From: Erodium maritimum
Taxonomy: Eukaryota > Streptophyta > Magnoliopsida > Geraniales > Geraniaceae
NCBI GenBank assembly: GCA_963921825.1
Contig: OY997594.1
Span: 64,775,675 to 64,839,674 of the forward strand
Direction: 5' to 3'
Length of the DNA stretch: 64,000 nt
This document shows positions 33,620-44,544 of the stretch, in pieces. Position 1 is the first letter of the stretch. Every line of letters starts with the position of its first letter. The notes under the pieces are model-generated. The model searched no databases. It was not told the origin of the DNA and worked only from the letters and a program-made list of their open reading frames with translations. Both the position numbers and the translations under genes were made by a program.

Positions 33620-36017
33620 CTCATAAACTCTATCCATAACGGAATTATTTTCTCTAGCGTTCCGCTACCACTTTCAGAGGTTCTTTTCTTAACCTAGCTA
33701 GGGTCTTCTCGCCGCCCTATCTCCACGCCCCATGTCGCCGTCCAAGAGCTCTGGCATCGTTGGCTGGCATCAATCCTCCCTACAAGCCTCCCAGCCATTT
33801 GGTTCCATCGTCCTCCGTCCTCGACGACCTGTTCTACGAACTCGAGCGCCCAAACCGCGAGTCTCCGGTAGAACCAACGCGTTTTCTCGTCGGCCCCGTC
33901 CCCTTCCCCAACAGACCCGGCCTCTTCACGTCCATTTTGCCAGGAAATGGATGCCGCTGACCAGATCTGGCCCTCCGCCGACCCTCAGCATACGCAGCCT
34001 CCTTCTCCGGTGAGCTCTCTACCCGAGGTCACGTTTTCGTCGACCTCTATCGACGCCCGCCCTCTTCGTCCCACTGAACAATGCCGGCCTGCCGGCAACC
34101 CAACCTCTCTGAAGGACAAGCCGGGCGGGGGGTTGGACGGAATCCTTGCCCTAGTTGTTCCGTAGCCACAGTCGCACCCAGCCGAAGTCCGTCTGAGGCG
34201 GTTGGAATACACAAGGAGCAGACGCCCCTTCCTCGTCCACAGTCACCGGCGGCCGTGCCCAGGTACCGTCCCCCGGTTGGCCATGCATCGGGCTCGAGTA
34301 GTCGACCGTCAAGTGGCTCCAGATCTAGTGCAAGTCAGGAGGCGAGCTCGGTTCTTATTTCCCCGGTTCCGTACTGGGAGGATGAAGACAATGAGGTGGA
34401 GGTCCCGATGGAAGCGGTCCCTACGGTCAAATAGGGGACTTATCAGTTCTCTCTGGCAGCCCGAGTTGTAGAGGATCGGACTCACAACCGTAAAGTTGTC
34501 TGCGCATTGATGCTGCACAAATGGAAGGTGGATGGCATTCAAGTCGAGTACATGTCTCCAGAGGTTACGGGATATCATTTCCCGTCCGCTGCGACGATGG
34601 AGAATATCCGTCATCGAGGGCCATGGATCTTCAAGGGATTCCCAATGCTCTTGGAACCCCTCAGGCCCTATGTCCAAGCAAATGAGATTGAGTTCAATCA
34701 CATAGAGCTTGGAGTTCAAGCACTGAACGTCCCGGTCGGGGCCAGGACTCCGCAACTCCGAGGTCTTATTGCTGTCATCATTGGTAACCAGGTGGTGTCG
34801 GCCCCAATACCCTATGTCCGGTGGGACGATCTGTTTTTATGGATGCGGGTTTGGATGGAGTTGAACCAGCCTCTTCGGAGACGGCTCCGTCTCCGTTTCC
34901 CAGGCACCGCCTCCTCCTCGCTGATTGAGCTATATTATGAGAGACTCACGGACCTCTGTCGCAGGTGTGGGATGATGACACAATGGATTATGGGGTGTAC
35001 GACTCATTTGCTGAGAATAGGTCGGGAGGAGGTCCGATACGACACAACTATTCTGGTACCGGGGCAATTGGATGTGGATCGGTTGCTGAAGACGGTATGG
35101 CATACACCCCCTCCCCTGGAACTTTCGGCTGTTGATGATCTCCTGAATGGGCTCTCTCTGAACCCTATGATCCGATCCAGGGAGGTCGTCATGGGGGATG
35201 GATTCTCTGCTGCAGACGTATCATCGAAGTCTGACAATCTGGCTAGGACTATCTTAGGAGGGGTAGTCACTATTTTGCAGGGTGGAGTAGGACGAGCCTG
35301 TGGAGGGCCACCGGGATTTACAAAGCCTGAAAATCTGGCTAACATCCACCCTGCTGGAAATCTTCATGTCCCTGTCGAACCCGCGTACATTTTAGGGATT
35401 CGGGTAGGGAAGGAGAAAGACCCCAAAGGAGCATCGGGGAAAGCTGGCCCTATTCGGGGGAGGGCCAAGAAGTCAACCTTTAAGACAAGGAGCGGGTCGT
35501 TGTATGCTCGACCGTCGGGGTCAAAGAAGTCGCTGGAACATCCGACTCTCCCACCAGACTTCAACCAGCCGGACAACACTGAGGAGGACCAGGTGAAGCA
35601 GGCGGAGGAATGGAAGCCTTCGATGCAGGGATGACCCAACCCGGCAGGGGTGGGTGGAGTCGATGTCGGACTATACCTACAGACCCGGGACAACCAGTGA
35701 TGGGAGGTCCCGGGCAGCCTGCAACAACAGCCCAGCTTTTTTATCTACTTTATCTTTATCTGCATTATTTCTGGAACAATTTAATTTTTGTTTTGCTTAG
35801 GATTTCTCATTTCATGTCTCGCTGTTTTGAGACGTTGGTAAGGAGATGTCTTGAGCTATTGCCTACGATATCAAATATGCTATTTTTATGGGTTCATGAG
35901 CGCTGGGCTTGCTACGGTCGGCCCGGACATACATCTGGAACCCTGGGCGATTACGCCCTACCTTATTTGATTACCTTTGGGTATTAATGCAATTCTCCGG
36001 TGACCCATTTCAAAAAA
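33620..36017 (+). mobile_element. LINE insertion with ORF1 but no ORF2, 18-bp target-site duplication
   Basis: Flanked by AACAAATGTACTAAACGT at 33602-33619 and 36018-36035, with poly-A before the right copy. That repeat belongs to the underlying 189-bp unit, and the next unit has its own version at about 36196, so the flanking pair is a true duplication. The 3' ~190 bases match the 3' end of the 9.65-10.68 kb element. ORF1 runs almost to the 3' end; endonuclease and RT are absent, so mobilisation would have needed another element's ORF2. Confidence 0.85.
34081..35634 (+). pseudogene. Nearly complete LINE ORF1 with one in-frame stop
   Basis: One frame from 34081 to 35634 (about 518 codons) interrupted only by TAG at 34432-34434. 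The first part is Pro/Ser-rich and disordered. After the stop: CALMLHKWKVDG, GPWIFKGFPMLLEP and LGVQALNVPVGARTP form the DUF4283-like domain, followed by PLRRRLRLRF and then a zinc knuckle CRRCGMMTQWIMGC whose His is replaced by Gln (CAA). The tail is basic (KKSTFKTRSGS) and probably binds nucleic acid. Single-nucleotide lesions and intact target duplications suggest a fairly recent insertion. ORF1 products coat LINE RNA in ribonucleoprotein particles. Confidence 0.75.
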
Positions 36018-36235
36018 AACAAATGTACTAAACGTATTTAATTAAAGAATTTTTTTATGTAATAACCAAAGCATCGTAACATAATTATGGGCGAAAATGA
36101 AACCCCCACATAAAAAATAGCTAAAATATATTTGCAAACCCAAGCATGGACCAATTTTTGAAAGGTTTCAATGATTTGTTGCAATACTTGAATAATGTAC
36201 TAAACCGATATATAATGAAACATAAGCTAAGTGTA

Positions 36236-36990
36236 TTTTCTCGGCTACCTCCCTCGCCAGGACAACCCTCGTCCCTGCCATTTTCTCTGATGCCCATGAA
36301 GAAGTCATCTCATTGCTCTCCTTTCCCCTGTCATCCTCTTCCAGTGATGACGCTGGTTGTCCTTCGTGAGCGTCGTCCGGGAGCACCTGTTAAGGAAGCC
36401 CTTGGCCTGTGCCGGTACAAGTAGAAACGCCTGCATATCCGTCTTCCCCGCGCCGGATCCCCACGACCCTCGTTCAGGGTTTCCACCGTCCGAAGGATTA
36501 ACACCGCCAGCCAAGGCTCTACCTCCCCCACAAGCGATGCAAGAGAAGGTAACCTCCGTCGAGGAGGCTCACGATCTGTCCTGGCCCCGACACGATCTGA
36601 AGGTAGAGGCCCTGCTGCCACCGGTCGTTTGTTCGATTAATTCCAGGGATTTTTTTTCCGTTGGGTTGGATGAGAGGTCTGTCAAGCAGCCTCGTTGGTC
36701 TCTATGAGGCTATTAGGGCACCACAGGGTAAACTGCCAGACCCTGGCCCATAGGGAACAAACACTACCTGTTCCATAGCCTCCTCATTTTCATGGTATAC
36801 TCCTTGGACGATTGTCAAGACAACACAAGTCAGTCCAAGTCGAGACGGGGAGAGTTTTTTGGAATTCCTGCATCGAGCACCGTCAGAAAAGGAAACCACC
36901 CCTAGCTCATTACCTGGTATTACCGGGCCATCTTGTTATAGATCAGTGTTTCGGCCATCGCTAAAATTTTATCTTTGTCTTGTTATCTTA
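36236..36990 (+). mobile_element. Probable third LINE-type insertion next to the 189-bp repeat
   Basis: A GC-rich body starts right after the third repeat unit and resembles the other insertions in composition. No poly-A or target duplication was identified, and no domain is recognisable. The right limit is a guess from base composition. Confidence 0.35.
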
Positions 36991-39012
36991 TTTTCACAAT
37001 TGTACGATCCAAGCGATATTTTTATTTCTACATCAATAGAAGTTATATGGAATGCTAAAACAAAGGTGCGACACGGCGCGGGGATCGGTGTAAACTTTTA
37101 GTAATTAATGGGTCTCTAATACAATTGTAAAGAAATGGAAATACCAACATTTAAATATTGAATTAAGTGGCTTGTATCGTATGATTGCTTGTGCATGGAA
37201 CCGAGAAAGAGGACACAAGTGTGGGTTAGAAATCGTTATAGATATCAAAATAAGTTAATCAGAAGGCCAAACAGTCAACAGGTTTTCAGGGATGCAAAAC
37301 GGCTGGTCATCTACTGCCACATGGTAACTGGGTGATCCCTTTTTCGCCGCCGACTGTAGGTATTTTAAGCGAATGAAAATCTCAATCACAGATCAAACAA
37401 TGCAATTCCATGCAGTTTGTAATTAAAGGACTTCCTATATGATTAATTAATGCATTACAAACTAATTATTGCTTGTTTGTGAGGATGCCAAGACATTATG
37501 GATGAATTGATTTCCCCTAAACCCATTGTCTGAATGGCAATAAGGATCTGAAAAATACTAAATATGGAACATCAAAGTTGCCTAGAGCGCATACACTTTC
37601 CGGTTAGATTCAAGTAACTTTGGTGACGACAAACTTGACCGTCACATGAACAACTTTGTACAAAACTAAAGAGATTAGGATTGACTAAAATAACAATGAC
37701 GGGAACCCTTACTCTGAACAAAATCCCGGTTACTATAGCAACTACAAGATGCGGGCCACTCAAGTGTAACATGTTCAATGAAGGTGTGCATTCAAACCGT
37801 TAGGCAAGTGTCCGATCAGTAGAATCATACACAAATTGTAAGCCTTTAATCTACGTGCCCAAAAATAGGCGAATACGAAGTTTATTTTTTTTTATCAGCA
37901 AAATAAATTTAAATTATAGCCTCTTTTGAGGTAAAAGAGAGGAACATCATACAAGTTACATCCTACAAGTTACATCCTACAAGTACATGATTTGATCATA
38001 AGAAGTATGAAGTCTCTAGTGAAAAACCCTCTAAAACTGAGTTCCTTGCATGTCAAGGAACCTAAAGCTATGTATCTTTTGCCAATAAGGTGATCGACAA
38101 CCACCAGAAAACTGCCAAACCAACAATCAGTATTGAAAAGCAAACGATTATGCATAGTGACAGTCTATAAGATCTACCAAAAGATGTAGCTAACAGAATT
38201 CTGAGTAACACCAGTAGTAAATTGATGTTTAGTGGCTTCAGTTGAGCTGGAAGAACCAAAAACATCAGCAAAGTCAAGTAACCTCAGTTCTGCCATCCAA
38301 AAATGCAGAATGCTATCTAGTTTATGAGCTATCCTTTTGCAGATTGCACTCTTATTAGCAAGCTTGATCAACCATTCTGCCATCCTTATATGCATATTGC
38401 AATTCAAGCTTCCATTGCTGAGTTTGTAGATAATGTACTCCAAACCATGTTTTGCTTCCATCAGTGAGAGCATCCTCAGATACCTAACTGAAAATGACAG
38501 TAATCCTGCAAAAAAGCAACCAAAAGGACTCTCTCCTAAAGCAACAACTACCCTCTTTCAAAGTAGACAAAAAGAGAGAAAGAAGGATCCCATACACAAC
38601 TCCAAAAGGAGACTGGACAACAGGGAAGGACCAAGGACTAATAGAACCTTACCAAGTTTACCTTCTTACAAATGGCCACTGAGCTGATCTTTGAGAAAGA
38701 GAAATCAAAGAGCAATCATGTGGTGTGAGAGAGTCTTGGATAAGGGTAGATTGAAGTGACCAAAACACCCTCTGGGTGTGTAAATTTAGTGAAAAATAAA
38801 TCATATTTTTTTGGTTGCGTGCATAGAGGGCTATGTTTTCTTTTTTCCATACACAAATTGACAATGGCTAATTATCCTATTTGTTTTTGTTTTTTGGATA
38901 AGCAAAGCAGTATATAAATCTCTCTCGTTCCAAAGATTGAAAAGGGAGGACAAAAAGCCTCTAGCTACATAGACTTTTACAGGAGTACATCAAACATGAA
39001 GGAGCCATAAAG
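36991..39012. other. No gene recognised
   Basis: AT-rich to 37870. A minus-strand frame at 38473-38174 (about 99 residues, including EAKHGLEYIIYKLSNGSLN) is open but unlike any family I know. A doubled TACAAGTTACATCC phrase lies at 37952-37980. Confidence 0.35.
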
Positions 39013-39156
39013 GATGGGAACACAGACCCTGAAGAGGATGAGTACGCAGACTCTGAAGTGGATGGGTACGCAGACCCTGAAGAGAATGGGTACGAAGACC
39101 CAGAAGAGAATGGGTACGCAGACCCTGAAGTGGATGGGTACGCAGACCCTGAAGAG
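39013..39156 (+). repeat. 24-bp minisatellite, six units, in frame
   Basis: Exactly six 24-base units with the core GATGGGTACGCAGACCCTGA. Read in the plus frame each unit gives an acidic octapeptide of the type DGYADPEE/NGYADPEV with no stop. Unit differences are mostly single substitutions. The surrounding frame starts and stops nearby and I see no parent gene, so coding status is unknown. Confidence 0.85.
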
Positions 39157-40110
39157 AATGTACGATTTCTGCTCAGCCTCGAAGTAGGCTTGTTTCGATT
39201 TCCTCTATACTTCTGCCTTGTTTGTGGGGCCCGTCATTCTTTAGGTGATGGCCTTTGACGAGTTGTACTGGGTCTATAGGCCTTGGATATCGAGAAGTCC
39301 TGCTTTCGGGTTTTGAGTTTTGGTGTTCTTGCACTGATTTATCTCTGCCGTTTCGATGTTGGTCATCGGCGTGTCGGTGCCTTTTAACTCGCTGAGTTTG
39401 GGTGCCGATGAGATTTAGTTTTCTCCTCAAGCTCGGATAAAGTCTTTAGTGTTTTCCTTGGAAGACGGTTAGCTTTTTTGAGATTCATGTTTGACTTATC
39501 TGGGTTTTAGACCTTTAGTTTTTTTTGTGCTTGTTAGCTTTAGGGTATGCGTACTCTTTCAGTGTTTGTTTCCTTTTGGGTCTACGTACCCTTTCCCGGT
39601 TTGGGGTATCCTATTTGTTATTATCATTACAAATAAGATTTTTATTACAACAAACCTTCAAAACAAGGCTAGGCAGTGTGAAAACTAGACCGAATAGGAA
39701 AATGGAAAATGCAACATGCAACATTGTACAGTATCCAAAGAAGAACACTACCAATTGGTCAATGAACCAGTAAACAGACCTACAAATGAGTCACCCACCG
39801 TCCTCAATGTCACTCTAGGGCGACTTATGTTCTCAAAGTAGAGATATAGAGCCCCTAAAGCGACGACTCCAATGAACTCAAACACTCCTTCAATATGCTT
39901 CTTCCAACCTCCATAATCCAACAGAATAATAGTTTCTCCGGCACACCCCATTGTTATCGGAATTACGTTTAACTGATCCAATGGATCTAAGAATTTGGCA
40001 AGCGTTATGATACGACAACAGCATAGCATGTAGGTGTCGCAAGCTGGCTGGCTCTTGAGAATAAAAAATGATGCCCTGCGACATTAAACGCACATGTGAG
40101 GAACACCACA
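39157..40110. other. Unassigned
   Basis: 39160-39700 is T-rich on the plus strand and ends in an AT-rich stretch like a retroelement 3' end. Minus frames at 40111-39748 have hydrophobic segments (FEFIGVVALGALYLYF) but no recognised family. Possibly a gene fragment. Confidence 0.3.
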
Positions 40111-41542
40111 CAGGGCCGGCCCAATGATATTTGGGGCCTTAAGCGAGAAATTGATCGATGTCTTTTTTTCTTATGAAAAAATATGATAAGTAAATTTGCT
40201 CATAAAATTATTATACTACATCATATTGAGAAAATGAGCATCAACGTCTATTTATAACACTAAAAAATCAAAAATAGGTGACGGAGATTAATTTCTAACA
40301 AGACACCATCGATGGATAGGATTTAATGTCTAGAATTCTATATAAAAAAAATCCAAATATTCAATGTATTTTCATATTAAGTTTAGATATAATAGGTTTC
40401 AAATAATTCCATAAAATTACACCAAATTATTCTAGCTTATATGTGAACTCATGTATAGATATTTATTGTCATCATCTTCTAGACTCTAACTAGTGTTAAT
40501 AATATATAACCAAAAATAAGAAAATCGTTAGAACCGACACTAACGACGCAATGTAGTATCTAGGTGAGAATTTTCAAGCACTAAGGACACTCGGTATCGA
40601 AACTCACCAGTTAACCAACACAAACAAAATATGACAAGACCAACACATCTCTCGGTTACCTCATGATATATGTCCAAGTTCATAACTATTGTTGCTCTTT
40701 AAAGCTTAAACAAATTTGTGCATATTGATCATTTTGATTTGTGATTAAGAAATCACAAATAAACAATCGTTCATGTTCATTCCTTTTGGTCTTTCTTCTC
40801 TATTGAGCATCTCTATTTCTTGTGTGTAATAATTTCTCTATAGTTTAGACTCTCCGTTGAGCATCTCTATGTCAATAATTGGTAAGCATGTTAATCTTAT
40901 ATGAGGAAATCATTTTCTCTAAAGCTTGGGCAATACAACTCCATATGATATGTGTATAAAGTCATCTATACTATTTGTATTATTTAATCATGAAATGAAA
41001 CTTTCTTAATACATACTTATTGCAATAATTTTTGAAGGGTTTCTTTTTACTTTGACTTGTATTTTAATCAAGTTAGTCTTGGTTTCTTACACAACATTTA
41101 CCGTTTGTAGTGTATATCAGTACCCCCGAGTTTCAATATTGTTAAACCCAACGAGACTCATGCTTTTAGCCCATGAATTCCATATATTATTCTTTGATAA
41201 ATGGTCCTATTTTTGTACTAAACATTTTATTACAAAGCCAACACATTCTAGCACAAGTTATTAATCATGTCATGTTTCTCTTCCAATAAGACAATACTGA
41301 TATTCTTGAAGACTCATCTTTAGATACATATCTACATTTGAATGTCTAAGAACTTTATTTATCAATTATCAAAGAAGTAGGATATATCAAATCAGCACTT
41401 ATTAGATTTCCCGTACGTTTGCTTCACTTTTTTTTTACTCTGACAATAAAAATCTATATTCAATAATGGATTTTTTTTATTCTAATTTCAATCTGAGGCC
41501 TTAAGCGGTTGCTTAACTGGCTTAAAGCTTGAAACGGCCTTG
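40111..41542. mobile_element. hAT-like DNA transposon remnant
   Basis: The left end CAGGGCCGGCCC followed by GGGGCCTTAAGCG is a common terminal sequence of non-autonomous plant hAT-like elements. The reverse complement of the right end reads CAAGGCCGTTTCAAG, an imperfect match, with GGCCTTAAGCGG nearby. The expected 8-bp duplication is not visible (ACACCACA versus ATCACATG). The interior is AT-rich and non-coding. Confidence 0.45.
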
Positions 41543-41841
41543 ATCACATGGTTACTTATTGTACTAGATTGTAATGCAAGTCTTTTCAATAGAATTGTGT
41601 CTCACGGTGTGAGACTTATGTACAAGGGCATGCACACGTCTTGGACCACGAATTGCGGATCACGGTTCGTGATTCGTGGCGCAAACCGTGAATCATAAAT
41701 GTGATTTGATGGTTTGTGAATTGTGGTTTGCCGACAGCCAGTCACCACGCAACACGTGACCAAGAGAAGGAAAAAAAATTAGATATTTTTTTAATTAAAT
41801 TCAATACAAAATCAATACAAAAAAAAACAATTTTTCTACAC

Positions 41842-42034
41842 CTATAAATACCCCTTCCCACATTCATCCAACCCACAACACTTTTCTCAACTTTCACTCT
41901 CAAATTATCCACTTTCTCCCTACAAAATCCGATCAAAAATATCTGAGGATTCGACTCAACCGCCGAACTCACCAGAGCATCAAGAGTACATGCCGGATCA
42001 AGTCAATGCGGCTGATGAGGTCAACACCATCTGA
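41842..42034 (+). pseudogene. PIF/Harbinger accessory-ORF remnant with TATA box
   Basis: A TATA box (CTATAAATA, 41842-41850) is followed about 90 bases later by a frame starting ATA (41939) that reads ISEDSTQPPNSPEHQEYMPD and stops at 42032-42034. It resembles the MSDDDFTQPPEHQ start at 12806; the ATG has become ATA. Further transposon sequence may extend from about 41620 to 42270, but the ends were not found. Confidence 0.5.
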
Positions 42035-43064
42035 CCGGCGAGCTCGATCAACCAAAAAGGACGAGCACTAGTAAGGGAAGGGAGGGAATAGAAAACCAAC
42101 AGATCAAGGGGAAGAACCTCACCTCTGGCCGAGCAGGGACGAACCCAACTGAGACGAGACAAAGGAGTAGCCAGCAAGCACCGCAAAGGCAGGACCACTC
42201 CGCGACAATCCAAGACAGAAAGTCTCCCACGAACGAAGAAGCGGCCTTATGATATCTATCTCACATTTATATGAGAGGAAATTTTCGTACCAGTCACCCA
42301 CATTTCTCGTATAGATGATTCCACACCCAACGACAATCTTTATTATTTTCAGTTTAAGACAATGTCAAATTGTGTTAAGATGCGAATACATCTATATAGA
42401 ATTTCACGATGACCTATAGGTCAAAAGACTTAAGCCATATTACGATACTGAAAAATAATTATGATGATTCCTGCATAACATTCTCACAATAGTTTCCAAT
42501 ACTATTTCCTCAAATAGTATTTATGATTTGACTTCATATATCATATATATGATCAACAATGACTAGGGAGAGACAGCAAAAAAGGAGCAAAGAACCGGAA
42601 AACAAATCCATCAAGAATCACAACCAAAATAAAACAGTATCGTGTACAACAGAAGAGGAAGAGCAGATCCACCAATAACCACAGAGAGACAGCTAAAGAG
42701 GAGAAGAGAAGGTATGAAAAAACATTGGCAGCTCTCATGGCACCCAGAAATCAGAAGAGTCACGGATGACAAAATAGATGAGAGTGTGTTTGAAGAAAGA
42801 GCAAGAGTTTTTTAGCGTGAGTTTTGGATGATGGACTATTTTTCTTTTAACACAATCCATTCACTTTAACATATCAAATTATTGGGTATGTATACGTTAA
42901 TTGTAACTCTAACCCTTAATATATTTGAATAATGTCCCTCTTGATGTGAAAGGGTTTGTAGCACTCATTCCAATTACAATAAACCATGGTGATGATATTT
43001 TATTAGAGTTGTGATATAGTGGAACATTATTTTAGTATAAAAAATGTAGAAGATAATATATTTA
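42035..43064. other. Intergenic spacer
   Basis: Mixed composition, no gene recognised. Confidence 0.45.
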
Positions 43065-43140
43065 ATGCAAAATTTAGAATTTTGTAACACTCGTTTGTTT
43101 TCATGCAAAATTTAGAATTTTGTAACACTCGTTTGTTTTC
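43065..43140 (+). repeat. Perfect 38-bp tandem duplication
   Basis: 43065-43102 and 43103-43140 are identical; each begins ATGCAAAATTTAG and ends TCGTTTGTTTTC. Exact identity suggests a very recent event or an assembly artefact. Confidence 0.95.
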
Positions 43141-44544
43141 ATCCAAATATCTTTACACTAAAAATGAAGATCGAGTTAAAATCACCTTAAGTGCATTGTT
43201 TCTTGTGATTGACTTAGCTCGAAATGAATTGTGTGTTCTCAGGGTCTGCTGTTATTGAATCAGCCATTCCCCTAGCTAGGGTTTAGCAGGGATCTTTTTC
43301 CAGAATGGGAGCGATTAGCTGTAATTTTACCTTCCTCAAGTGGATCGAGTCTCCGGCTGCTGCGCTGACTAGGAGCGCCTAAGGATAGTCTGACGATTGT
43401 TGTGTCATGTTTGAGGAGTTCAGCACCTTTTCCTCCGGTCCTCTTCGGTGGTTTCTCTTGTCAGGTCTGGTGAGTGCTTGTTCAAGAGTCGTTTTGGGGT
43501 TGTTTTACCTTGGTGGGGTCTGGTGAGTACTTGTTCTAGGGTCGCATTTTCGGGCCAATCTGTCCGTTTTTGGGTGGAGGAGCACGGATCACTTAGGCTT
43601 CTTGAGGGCAGAGGATTCACCCGTGCGGTCTCCTGTGGTACTGTTCACTAGTCCGATCAAGGTTGCCCGAGCGGTCTCCTGAGACACTGTTCGCTATTCT
43701 GACGTGCTAGTAGTTATTGTGGTTGACCGGGGTAATTGTTTTCTCTTGTATTCTTTGTTGCTTTTTCCTCTTAGGCCGGTTTTATTGGACTTTATTTTGA
43801 TAGTTGTGGTTTCTATACGGTCTTTTTTTTTAATACATTTTTTTCTCTCTGATAAAAATAATATTTTTGCCACCACCATATACTGGTAATGGATTTATCC
43901 TAACAGAACAAACGAACAACGGATCTGTAGCCCGTATGCGGATGCTTTGGGCTCGGCCCATTTAACCTAGTTTTTTTTTTTCTATTTACATACCGTTAGT
44001 CTTAGGGTCATGAAGATCCAGTACAAGGCACTGGGCTACGACCTCTCGTCGTGGATTGGCCTTCCACGGTGGCGCACACTTCTCGGCCTTGAGATTTGCC
44101 TCCGGTGGCCGCATAGGATCGGACTTTTCGCTCTGTCCTCTGGTTCTGCGCCGTCAATTCAGGTTCCGATCCTTATTTTCCTTTTCCCTCTTTCTGTTTT
44201 TGTTTCTCAATCGACGACACTGAATATGAAATTGGGATAACTAATCCGACCTTCAGTTTCGATCCCAACTTTTGAGTTCAAACAATTTTTAAGAGTCGTT
44301 GCGTGTATGTAATCTGTAAATTCGATTTTGAAATCTGGCAGGTGAAGGAACGGTTGCTGTTCATATGATCCGGTAGTGCATCCAGATGATGTCTGGTCTG
44401 ACCGTTCGGATGAAGAAAGCTATACCTACATATACATTGTAAGATGATATAACGTGTTATGCTATTGAAATTTGAGTTTTAAGATTTCGAGGAACAAAGT
44501 AGTAATTTGCATTTAGTCCATTGTAATTGGAGGTCAGACTGTAT
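43141..44544. other. Unassigned, with one exon-like frame
   Basis: 43250-43880 looks like a retroelement 3' region. From 44010 a frame of 51 codons (MKIQYKALGYDLSSWIGLPR...) runs in GC-richer DNA to a possible donor after CAG at 44162; no family recognised. Confidence 0.25.

Larger units (their letters stand above)
32410..36240 (+). repeat. Three copies of a ~189-bp repeat separated by LINE-type insertions
   Basis: Related units lie at 32410-32598, 33452-33619 and about 36020-36235. Each contains an AACATC/AGCATC-TTAAC or GTAAC segment, then GAAACC, TTGCTAAAAT or AGCTAAAAT, a CAT-GA-CAAT or equivalent, and ACAAATGTA or AATGTACTAAAC. The first-to-second period, ignoring the insertion, is 189 bases. 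This looks like a short tandem array opened by separate insertions. Confidence 0.65.

Noticed and set aside
40105..41550. 8-bp target duplication for the hAT-like element
   Set aside because: The flanks ACACCACA and ATCACATG do not match when aligned.
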